This document shows, in pieces, positions 38,824 through 49,370 of a stretch of 64,000 nucleotides of DNA. Both the position numbers and the translations under genes were made by a program. The stretch is from Paucibacter sediminis (GTDB lineage Bacteria; Pseudomonadota; Gammaproteobacteria; Burkholderiales; Burkholderiaceae_C). The DNA lies in the NCBI RefSeq assembly GCF_030254645.1, contig NZ_CP116346.1:2026001-2090000 (forward strand), given 5' to 3'. Positions within the stretch are counted from its first letter, which is position 1; every line of letters starts with the position of its first letter. The notes beneath the pieces were generated by a model. It did no database searches, had not been told where the DNA came from, and saw only the letters and a program-made list of their open reading frames with translations.

Positions 38824-38839
38824 GGGGTGCTCGCACCCC
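38824..38839 (+). other. Hairpin between atpD and atpC
   Basis: GGGGTGC-TC-GCACCCC gives a 6-7 base GC stem just after the atpD stop, 43 bases before the atpC start. No T run follows, so it is not a plain terminator; it may stabilise the upstream mRNA or reduce epsilon output. Confidence 0.5.
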
Positions 38840-38882
38840 AGCCGCATGACTGAATCTTTTCAACCGCTAAAGGAAGATTGAC

Positions 38883-39296
38883 ATGGCAACCATCCACGTT
38901 GATGTGGTTTCCGCCGAAGAGCAGATCTTCTCCGGCGAGGCCAAGTTCGTCGCGTTGCCGGGCGAAAGCGGTGAGCTGGGCATCCTGCCCCAGCACACCC
39001 CGCTGATCACCCGCATCAAGCCGGGCGCGGTGCGCATCGAGCGCGCCGACGGTGGCGAAGAGTTCGTGTTCGTGGCCGGTGGCATTCTCGAAGTGCAACC
39101 GGGCACCGTGACCGTGCTGGCCGACACCGCGATCCGCGGCAAGGACCTCGACGAAGCGAAGGCCACCGAGGCCAAGAAGCTGGCCGAGGAAGCGATGAAG
39201 AACGCCAAGAGCGATATCGACTTTGCCGCCGCGCAAGGCGAATTCGCCGCCATGGCCGCCCAGATCGCTGCGCTGCGCAAGTTCCGCAAGAAGTAA
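38883..39296 (+). CDS. atpC: ATP synthase F1 subunit epsilon
   Basis: 137 residues. N-terminal beta sandwich ([40 protein letters not shown]) and a C-terminal helical hairpin that can inhibit ATP hydrolysis. Last gene of the operon; an AAAGGAAG box precedes the ATG. Confidence 0.96.
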   Translation: MATIHVDVVSAEEQIFSGEAKFVALPGESGELGILPQHTPLITRIKPGAVRIERADGGEEFVFVAGGILEVQPGTVTVLADTAIRGKDLDEAKATEAKKLAEEAMKNAKSDIDFAAAQGEFAAMAAQIAALRKFRKK

Positions 39297-39319
39297 GCAA
39301 GCAGCCCGGCTGCTCACGG

Positions 39320-39355
39320 CGCCCGCCGACGCAAGTCAGGCGGGCGTTCTTTTTT
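39320..39355 (+). terminator. Rho-independent terminator of the atp operon
   Basis: CGCCCGCC (39320-39327) pairs with GGCGGGCG (39339-39346) across an 11-base loop, followed by TTCTTTTTT. It ends 24 bases after the atpC stop. Confidence 0.85.
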
Positions 39356-39377
39356 GTCTCTCGTATGCTCTGACCCT

Positions 39378-40247
39378 ATGTCCATCCCCATCGCCATCGC
39401 CCGCCACCAAGGCATGGAAGCCCTGGAGCTCTGTGCCCCCGACGGCGCCCGCGCCACCGTGCTGCTGCATGGCGGCCATGTGCTGTCCTGGGTGCCCACC
39501 GGTGCCGACGAGCAGCTCTACGTCTCGCCCAAGACGGCCATGGCCTCGGGCCAGGCGATACGCGGCGGCGTGCCGGTGATCTTTCCGCAGTTCGCAGCGC
39601 GCGGCCCGCTGCAGCGCCATGGCTTTGCCCGCACCAAGCCCTGGCAGCTGGTGATGGCCGAGCAGGGCGAGGGCGACGCGCTGGCGGTGCTGCGCCTCAG
39701 CGACGATGCGGCGACGCGCATGTTCTGGCCCCATGCCTTCGAGCTCGAGCTGAGCGTGCGCGTGGCCGGCCGCGATCTCGAGATCGAGCTGGCCTGCGAG
39801 AACAAGGGCGAGGAGATGTTCAGCTTCAGCGCCGCGCTGCACAGCTATCTGGGTCTGGGCGCGTTGGGCGACGCCAGCGTGCAGGGCCTTGCCGGCCTGA
39901 GCTACTGGGATTCGGTGGACGGGGTGGAGCGCAGCCAGCGCACCGATCTGCTCCTGCCCGGCAGCCCGGGTGCGCAGGACCTGGATCGCATCTACTACCA
40001 GGTGAAGCAAGACCTGACCCTGCAGGAACTCACCGCCGCGGGCGAGCGCCGCGTGAGCATCCAGCAGCAGGGCTTCGAGGACGCGGTGGTGTGGAATCCC
40101 GGTGCGGCCAAATGCGCGGCGCTCGCGGACATGCCGGCCGACGGTTACCAGCACTTCCTGTGCATCGAGGCGGCGCAGGTCGAGCGCCCGGTGCAGTTGG
40201 CCCCCGGCGAGAGCTGGGTGGGCCGCCAGAGCCTGAGCCTGGCTTGA
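39378..40247 (+). CDS. D-hexose-6-phosphate mutarotase (YeaD-like aldose epimerase)
   Basis: 289 residues. Galactose-mutarotase beta sandwich with GGHVLSWVP, IRGGVPVIFPQFAARGPLQRHGFART (first catalytic His in QRHGFAR) and AALHSYLGLG; the C-terminal Glu is in HFLCIEAAQV. The ATG at 39378 is used; an upstream TTG at 39354 falls in the terminator T run. It interconverts anomers of sugar phosphates. Confidence 0.88.
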   Translation: MSIPIAIARHQGMEALELCAPDGARATVLLHGGHVLSWVPTGADEQLYVSPKTAMASGQAIRGGVPVIFPQFAARGPLQRHGFARTKPWQLVMAEQGEGDALAVLRLSDDAATRMFWPHAFELELSVRVAGRDLEIELACENKGEEMFSFSAALHSYLGLGALGDASVQGLAGLSYWDSVDGVERSQRTDLLLPGSPGAQDLDRIYYQVKQDLTLQELTAAGERRVSIQQQGFEDAVVWNPGAAKCAALADMPADGYQHFLCIEAAQVERPVQLAPGESWVGRQSLSLA

Positions 40248-40258
40248 AGCGGGGCTGA

Positions 40259-40768
40259 TCAGAGCAGCGCCGGCTCGTCCGGCAGCTCGTTCGGATTGAG
40301 CTCGCCCGCGCGCAGCGGGAAATGCTGCGCCAGCATTTCACCTACCTCGTCAACGGCCTGGCTGAGCCCGGCCTCGAACGCGCCATCGCGGAAGGCGCCG
40401 CGCATGCGCGCCAGCAAGGCGTTCCAGGCCTCGGGCCCGACGCGGCGTGTGAGGCCGCGGTCGGCAATGATCTCGATGCGGTGTTCCACCAGCAGGAGGT
40501 AGATCAGCACGCCGTTGTTGTGCTCGGTGTCCCAGACGCGCAGCTTGCCGAACATGGCCAGGGCGCGCTCGCGTGCGCTGGCCTGGCGCCAGAGATAGGA
40601 CAGCGGCAGGCTGGCCTCCACGCAGATGCGGATCTCGCCGCTGTGGCGCGTCTCGCTGGCGGCCACGCGCTGGCGCAGGCGCTCCAGCACCGGTTCGGGC
40701 AGGGCGCGCTGCGCGTCGCCCTCGTCCCAGAGGCGATGCTTGAGCAGGCGTAGCAAACGGGCTCCCAT
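40259..40768 (-). CDS. TPM domain protein (second of pair)
   Basis: 169 residues with a TPM domain (LPEPVLERLRQRVAASETRHSGEIRICVEASLP; ERALAMFGKLRVWDTEHNNGVLIYLLLVEHRIEIIADRGL). No signal peptide or membrane helix, so probably cytoplasmic or peripheral. The ATG at 40768 overlaps the TGA of the upstream TPM gene (TGATG), so translation is coupled. TPM domains are linked to photosystem repair in plants; the bacterial role is unsettled. Confidence 0.85.
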   Translation of the reverse strand: MGARLLRLLKHRLWDEGDAQRALPEPVLERLRQRVAASETRHSGEIRICVEASLPLSYLWRQASARERALAMFGKLRVWDTEHNNGVLIYLLLVEHRIEIIADRGLTRRVGPEAWNALLARMRGAFRDGAFEAGLSQAVDEVGEMLAQHFPLRAGELNPNELPDEPALL

Positions 40769-41658
40769 CACCAATCTCCCGAGGCGCCGCCGCCGCCAAA
40801 GTCACCGCCGCCGCCCGAGGAGAAGCCGCCGCCGTCGGAGCCGCCGCCGAAGCCACCGCCGCCGCCGCCCCAGATCACCGGGCCGCCGCGGCTGCCGCGC
40901 CCGATGCCGCGGCGCGCGGCGCCCACGCCCATCACGCCCACCAGCACCAGGCTCACCAGCGCCGCGGCTGCGGCCACCAGCAGGCTGGTGCTGAGCATCC
41001 AGCCCAGCGCACCCGCGCCGCCGGCGGTGAGCAGGCTGCCGAGCTTGCGGCCGAACACGGCGGTGAGCACCGCGCCGAGTATCGGCACGCCGATGAAGAT
41101 GATGGCCCCCCAGTCTTCGATGCCCAGGCCGAGATCCTGGGCGGGGGCGCGCCGGGCCGTCGGGGCGGGCAGGGCCTCGCCGCGGATGCGCGCCGCCAGC
41201 GCGTCCACGCCGAGGTTCAGGCCGCCGGCGTAGTCGCCCGCCTTGAAGGCCGGGCTGATCTGGTTCTGGATGATCTGCTTGGCCGCCAGATCCGGCACCG
41301 CGCCTTCCAGCGCCTTGGCCACCTCGATGCGCAGCTTGCGATCATCCTTGGCCACCACGATCAGCAGACCGTCGCCCGCCTCGCGCCGGCCGATCTTCCA
41401 GGCATCGCCGACGCGCTGCGCATAGGCGGCGATGTCCTCGGGCGCGCTGCTGGCCACCATCAGGATCACCAGCTGCGAGCCGCTCTCCTGCTCGAACCTG
41501 GCCAGCTTGGCCTCCAGCGCGCTGCGCTGCGCGGCATTGAGCGTGCCGGTCTGGTCGATCAGCTGCGCGGTCAGCACCGGCACGGCCTTGAGCTCCTGCG
41601 CCCACGCGGGCAGGGCGCAGCAGGCCCAGAGCAGCAGCGGCAGCAGCCAGCGGCGCAT
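40768..41658 (-). CDS. Exported TPM domain protein with membrane helices and Gly-rich tail (YgcG-like)
   Basis: 296 residues: signal peptide ending AWAQ, TPM domain (about 28-150, LIDQTGTLNAAQRSALEAKLARFEQESGSQLVILMV), hydrophobic segments (about 180-250) and a C-terminal tail of Gly, Ser, Asp and Phe that ends GGGGASGDW. This is the layout of YgcG proteins, normally beside lemA as here. The Gly-rich tail is low in complexity and probably disordered. Confidence 0.88.
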   Translation of the reverse strand: MRRWLLPLLLWACCALPAWAQELKAVPVLTAQLIDQTGTLNAAQRSALEAKLARFEQESGSQLVILMVASSAPEDIAAYAQRVGDAWKIGRREAGDGLLIVVAKDDRKLRIEVAKALEGAVPDLAAKQIIQNQISPAFKAGDYAGGLNLGVDALAARIRGEALPAPTARRAPAQDLGLGIEDWGAIIFIGVPILGAVLTAVFGRKLGSLLTAGGAGALGWMLSTSLLVAAAAALVSLVLVGVMGVGAARRGIGRGSRGGPVIWGGGGGGFGGGSDGGGFSSGGGGDFGGGGASGDW

Positions 41659-41676
41659 GGCGTTCCTCGCTTGCGC

Positions 41677-42294
41677 TTACTTGGAGGCCGGCTTGTCGAA
41701 GCTCACCGTCGGCGCGTTCTTGATCTCGGCCTCGTTCTGCACCTGGAAGTTGGGCTTCACCGCGTAGCCAAACGCCATCGCCGTCAGATTGCTGGGGAAG
41801 GAGCGCGTCAGCACGTTGTAGTCGGCGACCGACTTGATGTAGCGGTTGCGCGCCACGGTGATGCGGTTCTCGGTGCCCTCCAGCTGCACGCGCAGATCCT
41901 GGAAGCCCTGGTTGGCCTTCAGGTTGGGGTAGTTCTCGCTCACCACCAAGAGGCGCGAGAGCGCGCCGCTCAGCTCGCCCTGGGCGGCCTGGAATTTCTT
42001 CAGCGCCTCGGGGTCCTTGGCCAGCTCGGGCGTGACCTGGATGGCGGTGGCCTTGGCACGCGCCTCCACCACCTTGGTGAGCGTCTCCTGCTCGAAATTG
42101 GCCTCGCCCTTCACCGTGTTGACGATGTTGGGGATCAGGTCGGCACGGCGCTGGTACTGGCTCAGCACCTCGGCCCAGCTGGCGCTGACCTGCTCGTCCA
42201 GGCGCTGGAATTCGTTGTAGCCACAGCCGCTCAGGCTCAGGGTGGCGGCGGCCAGGCTGCCGATCAGTGCGGCGCGTTTCAGACTCGAACTCAT
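41677..42294 (-). CDS. lemA: LemA family protein
   Basis: 205 residues. Lipoprotein-like N-terminus (LSLSGCGYNEFQRLDE, Cys24) and the LemA four-helix core with WAEVLSQYQRRADLIPNIVNTVKG and ENYPNLKANQGFQDLRVQLEGTENRI. First gene of the lemA-TPM-TPM unit. Members of this trio co-occur widely; the joint function is unknown, perhaps at the envelope. Confidence 0.92.
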   Translation of the reverse strand: MSSSLKRAALIGSLAAATLSLSGCGYNEFQRLDEQVSASWAEVLSQYQRRADLIPNIVNTVKGEANFEQETLTKVVEARAKATAIQVTPELAKDPEALKKFQAAQGELSGALSRLLVVSENYPNLKANQGFQDLRVQLEGTENRITVARNRYIKSVADYNVLTRSFPSNLTAMAFGYAVKPNFQVQNEAEIKNAPTVSFDKPASK

Positions 42295-42390
42295 GGCAAG
42301 ACTCCCGTATGGATTCGATGACGCAGCGGCAGATGGTGCCAACCGTGTCCAGATCAAGGCTGGCCGAGTATCGCAGCGGATAATCACGCC

Positions 42391-43473
42391 ATGAGTGCCA
42401 CCTTGCAAAACGACACCTTCCTGCGCGCCTGCCTGCGCCAGCCCACCGACTACACCCCCGTCTGGCTGATGCGCCAGGCCGGGCGCTACCTGCCCGAGTA
42501 CCGCGACACGCGGGCCAAGGCCGGCAGCTTCATGGGCCTGGCCACCAACACCGACTACGCCACCGAGGTGACGTTGCAGCCGCTGGAGCGCTACCCGCTG
42601 GACGCGGCCATCCTGTTCAGCGACATCCTCACCGTGCCCGACGCGATGGGCCTGGGCCTCTCCTTCCAGCTCGGCGAGGGTCCCAAGTTTGCGAAAGTGG
42701 TGCGCGACGAGGCCGCGGTGGCCGAGCTGGCCGTGCCCGATATGGCCAAGCTGCGCTATGTGTTCGATGCCGTCGGCTCGATCCGCAAGGCCCTGAACGG
42801 CCGCGTGCCGCTGATCGGCTTCTCCGGCAGCCCCTGGACCCTGGCCTGCTATATGGTGGAAGGCGGCGGCTCGGACGACTACCGCCAGGTCAAGAGCCTG
42901 ATGTATGCGCGCCCCGACCTGATGCACCGCATCCTGCAGATCAATGCCGATGCCGTGGCCGCCTACCTGAACACCCAGATCGAGGCCGGCGCCCAGGCGG
43001 TGATGCTGTTCGACTCCTGGGGCGGCGTGCTGGCCGACGGCATGTTCCAGCGCTTCAGCCTGGACTACTCGCGCCGCGTGCTGGCGCAGGTGAAGACCGA
43101 GCATGAAGGCCAGCGCATCCCGCGCATCCTCTTCACCAAGGGCGGCGCGCTGTGGCTGGATGAGATCGCCGCCGCCGGCGCCGATGTGGTGGGTCTGGAC
43201 TGGACCGCCAACCTTGGCAAGGCGCGCGCCCAGGTGCAGGACCAGGTGGCCCTGCAGGGCAATCTGGACCCGAACGTGCTGTTCGCACCGCCCGCGGCGA
43301 TCCGCGAGCAGGCCCGTGCGGTGCTGGACAGCTTCGGGCGCCCGCAGCGCGCCGATGGGGGCTGGGGCGGCCATGTCTTCAACCTCGGCCATGGCATCAG
43401 CCAGCACACCCCGCCGGAGCATGTGCTGCACCTGGTCGACGAGGTGCACAACTACTCGCGCAAGCTGCGCTGA
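42391..43473 (+). CDS. hemE: Uroporphyrinogen decarboxylase
   Basis: 360 residues. Makes coproporphyrinogen III in heme synthesis. Signatures [16 protein letters not shown] (near the N-terminus, with the substrate-binding Arg) and [19 protein letters not shown] are present; the catalytic Asp is in [16 protein letters not shown]. Length is normal. Divergent from lemA. Confidence 0.97.
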   Translation: MSATLQNDTFLRACLRQPTDYTPVWLMRQAGRYLPEYRDTRAKAGSFMGLATNTDYATEVTLQPLERYPLDAAILFSDILTVPDAMGLGLSFQLGEGPKFAKVVRDEAAVAELAVPDMAKLRYVFDAVGSIRKALNGRVPLIGFSGSPWTLACYMVEGGGSDDYRQVKSLMYARPDLMHRILQINADAVAAYLNTQIEAGAQAVMLFDSWGGVLADGMFQRFSLDYSRRVLAQVKTEHEGQRIPRILFTKGGALWLDEIAAAGADVVGLDWTANLGKARAQVQDQVALQGNLDPNVLFAPPAAIREQARAVLDSFGRPQRADGGWGGHVFNLGHGISQHTPPEHVLHLVDEVHNYSRKLR

Positions 43474-43623
43474 GGCCGGGCTTCGGGCTGCGGCCAGGGT
43501 GTGAATTAGGCCCAGCCTGCTTGGACTTATCCCCAATTTGAGGCATGTCACCGGCGCAGGCTTCAGATGCTGCATTGCAGCTTGGGGTTTTCACGATTGA
43601 AGCCTAAGTGTTTGATTTCAAAG

Positions 43624-43664
43624 GGGGCGCCCCGCGGGGCTCTGCCCAGGGCTGGCGAGCCCTG
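43624..43664. other. GC palindromes and hairpin after hemE
   Basis: GGGGCGCCCC (43624-43633) and GCCCCGCGGGGC (43629-43640) overlap, followed by CAGGGCT-GGCG-AGCCCTG (43647-43664), a 7-base stem with a 4-base loop. No T run. They lie in the 286-base gap between hemE and priA. Confidence 0.45.
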
Positions 43665-43715
43665 CGCTTAGCGGACGGCAGCGTCGGGAAGAAATTGAAT
43701 ATGTTTCCCACAAAG

Positions 43716-43737
43716 TTATCCACAGGCTGATGTGGAT
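43716..43737. promoter_or_regulatory. DnaA-box dyad upstream of priA
   Basis: TTATCCACA (43716-43724) is a perfect DnaA box. ATCCACA-N6-TGTGGAT (43718-43737) makes an inverted pair, the second box reading GAATCCACA on the other strand. A weaker TTATCCCCA is at 43527-43535. The dyad ends 22 bases before the priA ATG. Confidence 0.55.
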
Positions 43738-43759
43738 TCCCGGAAAGCCCCTTTGAATC

Positions 43760-45889
<2,130 letters not shown>

Positions 45890-48310
45890 TCAGGGCGCGC
45901 GCGGGTCACCCAGATAGGTCTTGAGCCACTGGCTCATCTCCCACTGCACATGGCCCACCGACTCGCGTGCGCTGTAGCCATGCGCCTCGCCGGGCAGCAG
46001 TACGTAGCGCACCGTGCCGCCGGTGCCGGCCAGCGCCAGGTAGAGGCGCTCGCTCTGCATCGGCTGGGTGCCGACGTTGTTGTCGGCCTCGCCGTGGATC
46101 AAGAGCAGCGGCTCCTTGATCTGCGGCGCATACATGAAGGGCGAGAGCTTCAGGTACAGCTCCTTGGCCTCCCACAGCGAACGCCGCTCGCTCTGGAAAC
46201 CGAAGGGCGTGAGGGTGCGGTTGTAGGCGCCGCTGCGCGCGATGCCGGCCTTGAAGAGATCGGTGTGGGCGAGCAGATTGGCGGCCATGAAGGCGCCGTA
46301 GCTGTTGCCGCCCACCGCCATGCGCTTGGGGTCGGAGACGCCCAGCTCCTCGGCCTTGTCGATGATGGCGCGGGCGTTCATGGTGATCTGCTCGAGGAAG
46401 CCGTCGTTGACGGTCTTCAGATCGCCGACGATAGGCATGGTGGCGTCCTGCAGCACCACAAAGCCGTCCAGCACCAGCAGCAGCGGGCTGCTGCCGGCCA
46501 CGCTGAGGTAGCGGTTCGCCGAGCCGCTCACCTGGCCGGCGATGGCGGCGTCGCTGAATTCCAGCGGGTAGGCCCACACCAGGGTGGGGCGGCGCTCACC
46601 TTCCTTGTAGTCGGGCGGCAGGTACATCCAGAAGGAGAGCTCCACGCCGTCGGCGCGCTTGAAGCTCACCAGCTCGCGTTTCACCTTGCGCAGTTGCGGC
46701 GTCGGGTCCTTGCTGCGGGTGAGCGCCTGGGCCGCGCCATAGCCGCTGGCATTGAGTTCGCGCAGCCAGAGGTTGGGCGGCTCGCTGGGGCTTTCGCGCA
46801 GCGTCACCAGGTGCTGCGGGTCGAGCAGCAGCAGCGGCTGCTCGTAGGGCGCGTCGGCCGACTGGAACAGGCGCTGCACGCCGCCATCGCGCAGCGAATA
46901 GCGGTCCAGGAAGGGGCGGTCGCCGCGCGGCGTGGCGCCCTGGCCCTGCAGCAGGATGTTGTCGCCGCCCAGGGTCTGCACCACCTGGTGGCCGTTCGGC
47001 AGGGTGCGCATCAGCGGCGTGCCGGGATGGCGGTAGCGCTCGCGCACCGAGTGCTCGAACAGCGGCCGGCTCTGCGTACCGCGCAGGGGCAGCAGATAGG
47101 TGCGGGTCCAGGCGCGCTGGCGGTCCTCCTCGGTCAGGAGGGCATGCTGGCCATCGTCCAGAAAGCGCAGCCGGGTGAAGCGGTGCGGCATGCGCTGCAC
47201 CTCCATGGCTTCGCCGGTGAAGGGCGGGTCCAGGCGCATCACGCGGTCGCGGAAGGCCACGCGCGCATTCGGGTTGCCGCCGTCCAGCGCTTCCACCCAG
47301 TAGATCGCCGCGTCCTTGTTGGGCGAGGCATAGAACACGCGCGGCCCGGCCTGCACCGCGTCGATGGCGATGCCGTTGCGCATCGGCACCTTGGCGATCT
47401 CGCGCAAGAGCTTGCCGTCGCGGCCGCGCAGCTCCACCACGGTGGGGAAGTCGTCGTAGGTGAGGGTGTAGCTGAAGGGGCGGGTGATGCGCTCGGTCAG
47501 CAGGTACTGGCCCTCGCCCACGCTGCTGATGCTGGTGAACATCGCGGTGGCCGGCAGATCGCGGCTCTGCAGGCTGTGCAGGTCCACCCAGGTGAGCGTG
47601 GCGCGGGCGTGGAATTCGAACAAGGCCTCGTCATGCGGGGACTTCAGCAGGTCGGCATAGCTGCGCTCGGGCGAGGCGCGGCCCAGGCTCTCCTGCACCA
47701 CCGGTGCGTTCGGCACGCGCGGGGCGGCTGGCGCGGCGCCGCGGCGGTCGGGGATGGTGGCGAGCACCAGCTCATGCGCGTTCAGCCAGGCCAGTTCGCC
47801 CGGCGCCAGCACCTCGCTGGGGCGCAGGCCCGGCACCTGGCGCAGCCGGCCGCTGGCGGTCTCGCCCACCCAGAGCTCGTTGCCGGCGTCGCTGCGCCGT
47901 TCGATCAGGAAGCGCTGGCCGTCCGGCGCCCAGCTGAAGCTGTGGATGAGGCCGCCCGCGGGCAGCTCGACGTTGCGCTCCGGCGCCTCGGGATTGAGCA
48001 GCGCGCGCAGGCGCAGGCGCTGGATCTGCGGCGTGCCGGCGGGCACGCCGGTGGCGGCGTCGAAGCGCAGGCCGGCCAGCTTCAGGGTGGGGCGGGCCAG
48101 CTCTTCCAGGCTGCTGTAACGGCGCTGCTCGAGCAGGGCCAGGTGTTGCTTGTCGGGCGAAATCAGATAGCGCGGCAGCGGCGCGGCGTCCAGCAGCTCG
48201 CGCACCGCGGGCGAGGGCTGTTGGTAGCCGGTGTGCACCGGCGCCGCCAGGCCGATGGTGGGCAGGAGCGCGGCGGCGGCGAGCAGCAGGGAGCGGGCAA
48301 GCATCAGCAT
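45890..48310 (-). CDS. S9 family prolyl-oligopeptidase-like serine peptidase
   Basis: 806 residues. Signal peptide (about 1-22, ending GLAAP), a beta-propeller part, and a C-terminal alpha/beta hydrolase domain. The triad is probably Ser670 (GGNSYGAF), Asp743 (HGEADNNVG) and His777 (GEAHGYSAR). Such exported enzymes hydrolyse peptides in the periplasm, resembling the glutamyl endopeptidase-like group. A second ATG two codons in (48304) is an equal start candidate. Confidence 0.88.
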   Translation of the reverse strand: MLMLARSLLLAAAALLPTIGLAAPVHTGYQQPSPAVRELLDAAPLPRYLISPDKQHLALLEQRRYSSLEELARPTLKLAGLRFDAATGVPAGTPQIQRLRLRALLNPEAPERNVELPAGGLIHSFSWAPDGQRFLIERRSDAGNELWVGETASGRLRQVPGLRPSEVLAPGELAWLNAHELVLATIPDRRGAAPAAPRVPNAPVVQESLGRASPERSYADLLKSPHDEALFEFHARATLTWVDLHSLQSRDLPATAMFTSISSVGEGQYLLTERITRPFSYTLTYDDFPTVVELRGRDGKLLREIAKVPMRNGIAIDAVQAGPRVFYASPNKDAAIYWVEALDGGNPNARVAFRDRVMRLDPPFTGEAMEVQRMPHRFTRLRFLDDGQHALLTEEDRQRAWTRTYLLPLRGTQSRPLFEHSVRERYRHPGTPLMRTLPNGHQVVQTLGGDNILLQGQGATPRGDRPFLDRYSLRDGGVQRLFQSADAPYEQPLLLLDPQHLVTLRESPSEPPNLWLRELNASGYGAAQALTRSKDPTPQLRKVKRELVSFKRADGVELSFWMYLPPDYKEGERRPTLVWAYPLEFSDAAIAGQVSGSANRYLSVAGSSPLLLVLDGFVVLQDATMPIVGDLKTVNDGFLEQITMNARAIIDKAEELGVSDPKRMAVGGNSYGAFMAANLLAHTDLFKAGIARSGAYNRTLTPFGFQSERRSLWEAKELYLKLSPFMYAPQIKEPLLLIHGEADNNVGTQPMQSERLYLALAGTGGTVRYVLLPGEAHGYSARESVGHVQWEMSQWLKTYLGDPRAP

Positions 48311-48325
48311 GGCCAGCAGTGTGCC

Positions 48326-49282
48326 TCAGCGCGGCTGCGCCCCGAGCAGCCAGGCCAGGGTGGTGAAGCTGAGGAAGGCCAGCGCGGTGGAGGCCAGGAT
48401 GATGCGCGCCACGCGGCCGTTGTCGGCGCCATAGCGTTCGGCCAGCAGCGAGACATTGCTGGCACTGGGCAGGGCCGCCGCCAGGGTCAGCACGGTCAGC
48501 TGGAAATCCGACAGCGGGGCGCCCAGCCGGCGCGCCACCAGGCCCAGCGCGAACACCAGCGCCGGGTGCAGCAGCAGCTTGATCAGGGCCACCGGCAGGA
48601 AGCGCTGCCAGGGGGTGCGGCGGTGCGCATGCTGGCCGGCGCGCCACAGCACCGCGCCGATCGTGAACAGCGCCACCGGCGTGGCCGCATCGGCCAGCAT
48701 CTTGATCACCGAGTTCAGCGGACCCGGCAGTTGCAGCCCCAGCAGGGTGCAGCCGGCGCCCAGCGCGATCGACCAGGGCAGCGGGTTGGAGAGCGCGCCG
48801 CGCAGCGCCATGCGCAGGGCATCGGCGCCATTGGCATCGTGTGCGCGCGCCAGCGCAATGCACAGCGAGCTGGTGACGAACAGGTCCGCCAGGATGGTGC
48901 AGATCACCGGCCCCGCGGCGGCCTGCCCGAGCAGGGCCACCAGCAGGGGCACGCCCATGAAGCCGGTGTTGGGAAAGGCCGCCACCAGGGCGCCGAAGGC
49001 GGCGTCCTTCAGATGCACCGCCTCCGAGAGGCTCACCGCGATGGTGATGCCCACCACGGCCAGCGCCACGAGCAGGTAGATGCCCAGCACCACCGGGTTC
49101 AGCAGCTCCAGCAGCGGCGTACTCTGGCCGAAGCGGAACAGCATGCAGGGCAGGGCGAAGAACAGCACGAAGCCATTCAGGCCGGGGATGGCCGATTCCG
49201 CCAGCACGCCGCGCTGCGCCGCCAGATAGCCGCACAGCACCAGGGCGAAGAAGGGCAGGGTGACGGCGAGGATGGCTTGCAT
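48326..49282 (-). CDS. AEC family transporter (auxin efflux carrier/malate permease type)
   Basis: 318 residues, about ten membrane helices in two five-helix halves. AALVAAFPNTGFMGVPLLVALLG and TLAAALPSASNVSLLAERYG are the two broken-helix motifs of the family. Bacterial members move malate, malonate or other organic acids; substrate unknown here. 15 bases upstream of the peptidase gene on the same strand. Confidence 0.9.
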   Translation of the reverse strand: MQAILAVTLPFFALVLCGYLAAQRGVLAESAIPGLNGFVLFFALPCMLFRFGQSTPLLELLNPVVLGIYLLVALAVVGITIAVSLSEAVHLKDAAFGALVAAFPNTGFMGVPLLVALLGQAAAGPVICTILADLFVTSSLCIALARAHDANGADALRMALRGALSNPLPWSIALGAGCTLLGLQLPGPLNSVIKMLADAATPVALFTIGAVLWRAGQHAHRRTPWQRFLPVALIKLLLHPALVFALGLVARRLGAPLSDFQLTVLTLAAALPSASNVSLLAERYGADNGRVARIILASTALAFLSFTTLAWLLGAQPR

Positions 49283-49370
49283 GGCTGGCGAGTATCGTAA
49301 GCGCGCCTTGAGGGAAGCTGAAAGCGGGGACCGGCCAGCCAGCCCGGGCGGCTAATATGCGGGGTTCACC

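Noticed and set aside
39354-39377. TTG start for the mutarotase
   Set aside because: It falls in the T run of the atp terminator; the ATG at 39378 is a normal start.
43474-43759. Possible origin of replication
   Set aside because: DnaA-like boxes are present, but there is no AT-rich unwinding region, too few boxes, and no dnaA, dnaN or rpmH nearby.
45950-49300. An 1116-codon open frame on the plus strand
   Set aside because: Antisense to the S9 peptidase and AEC transporter, with the same shadow composition.
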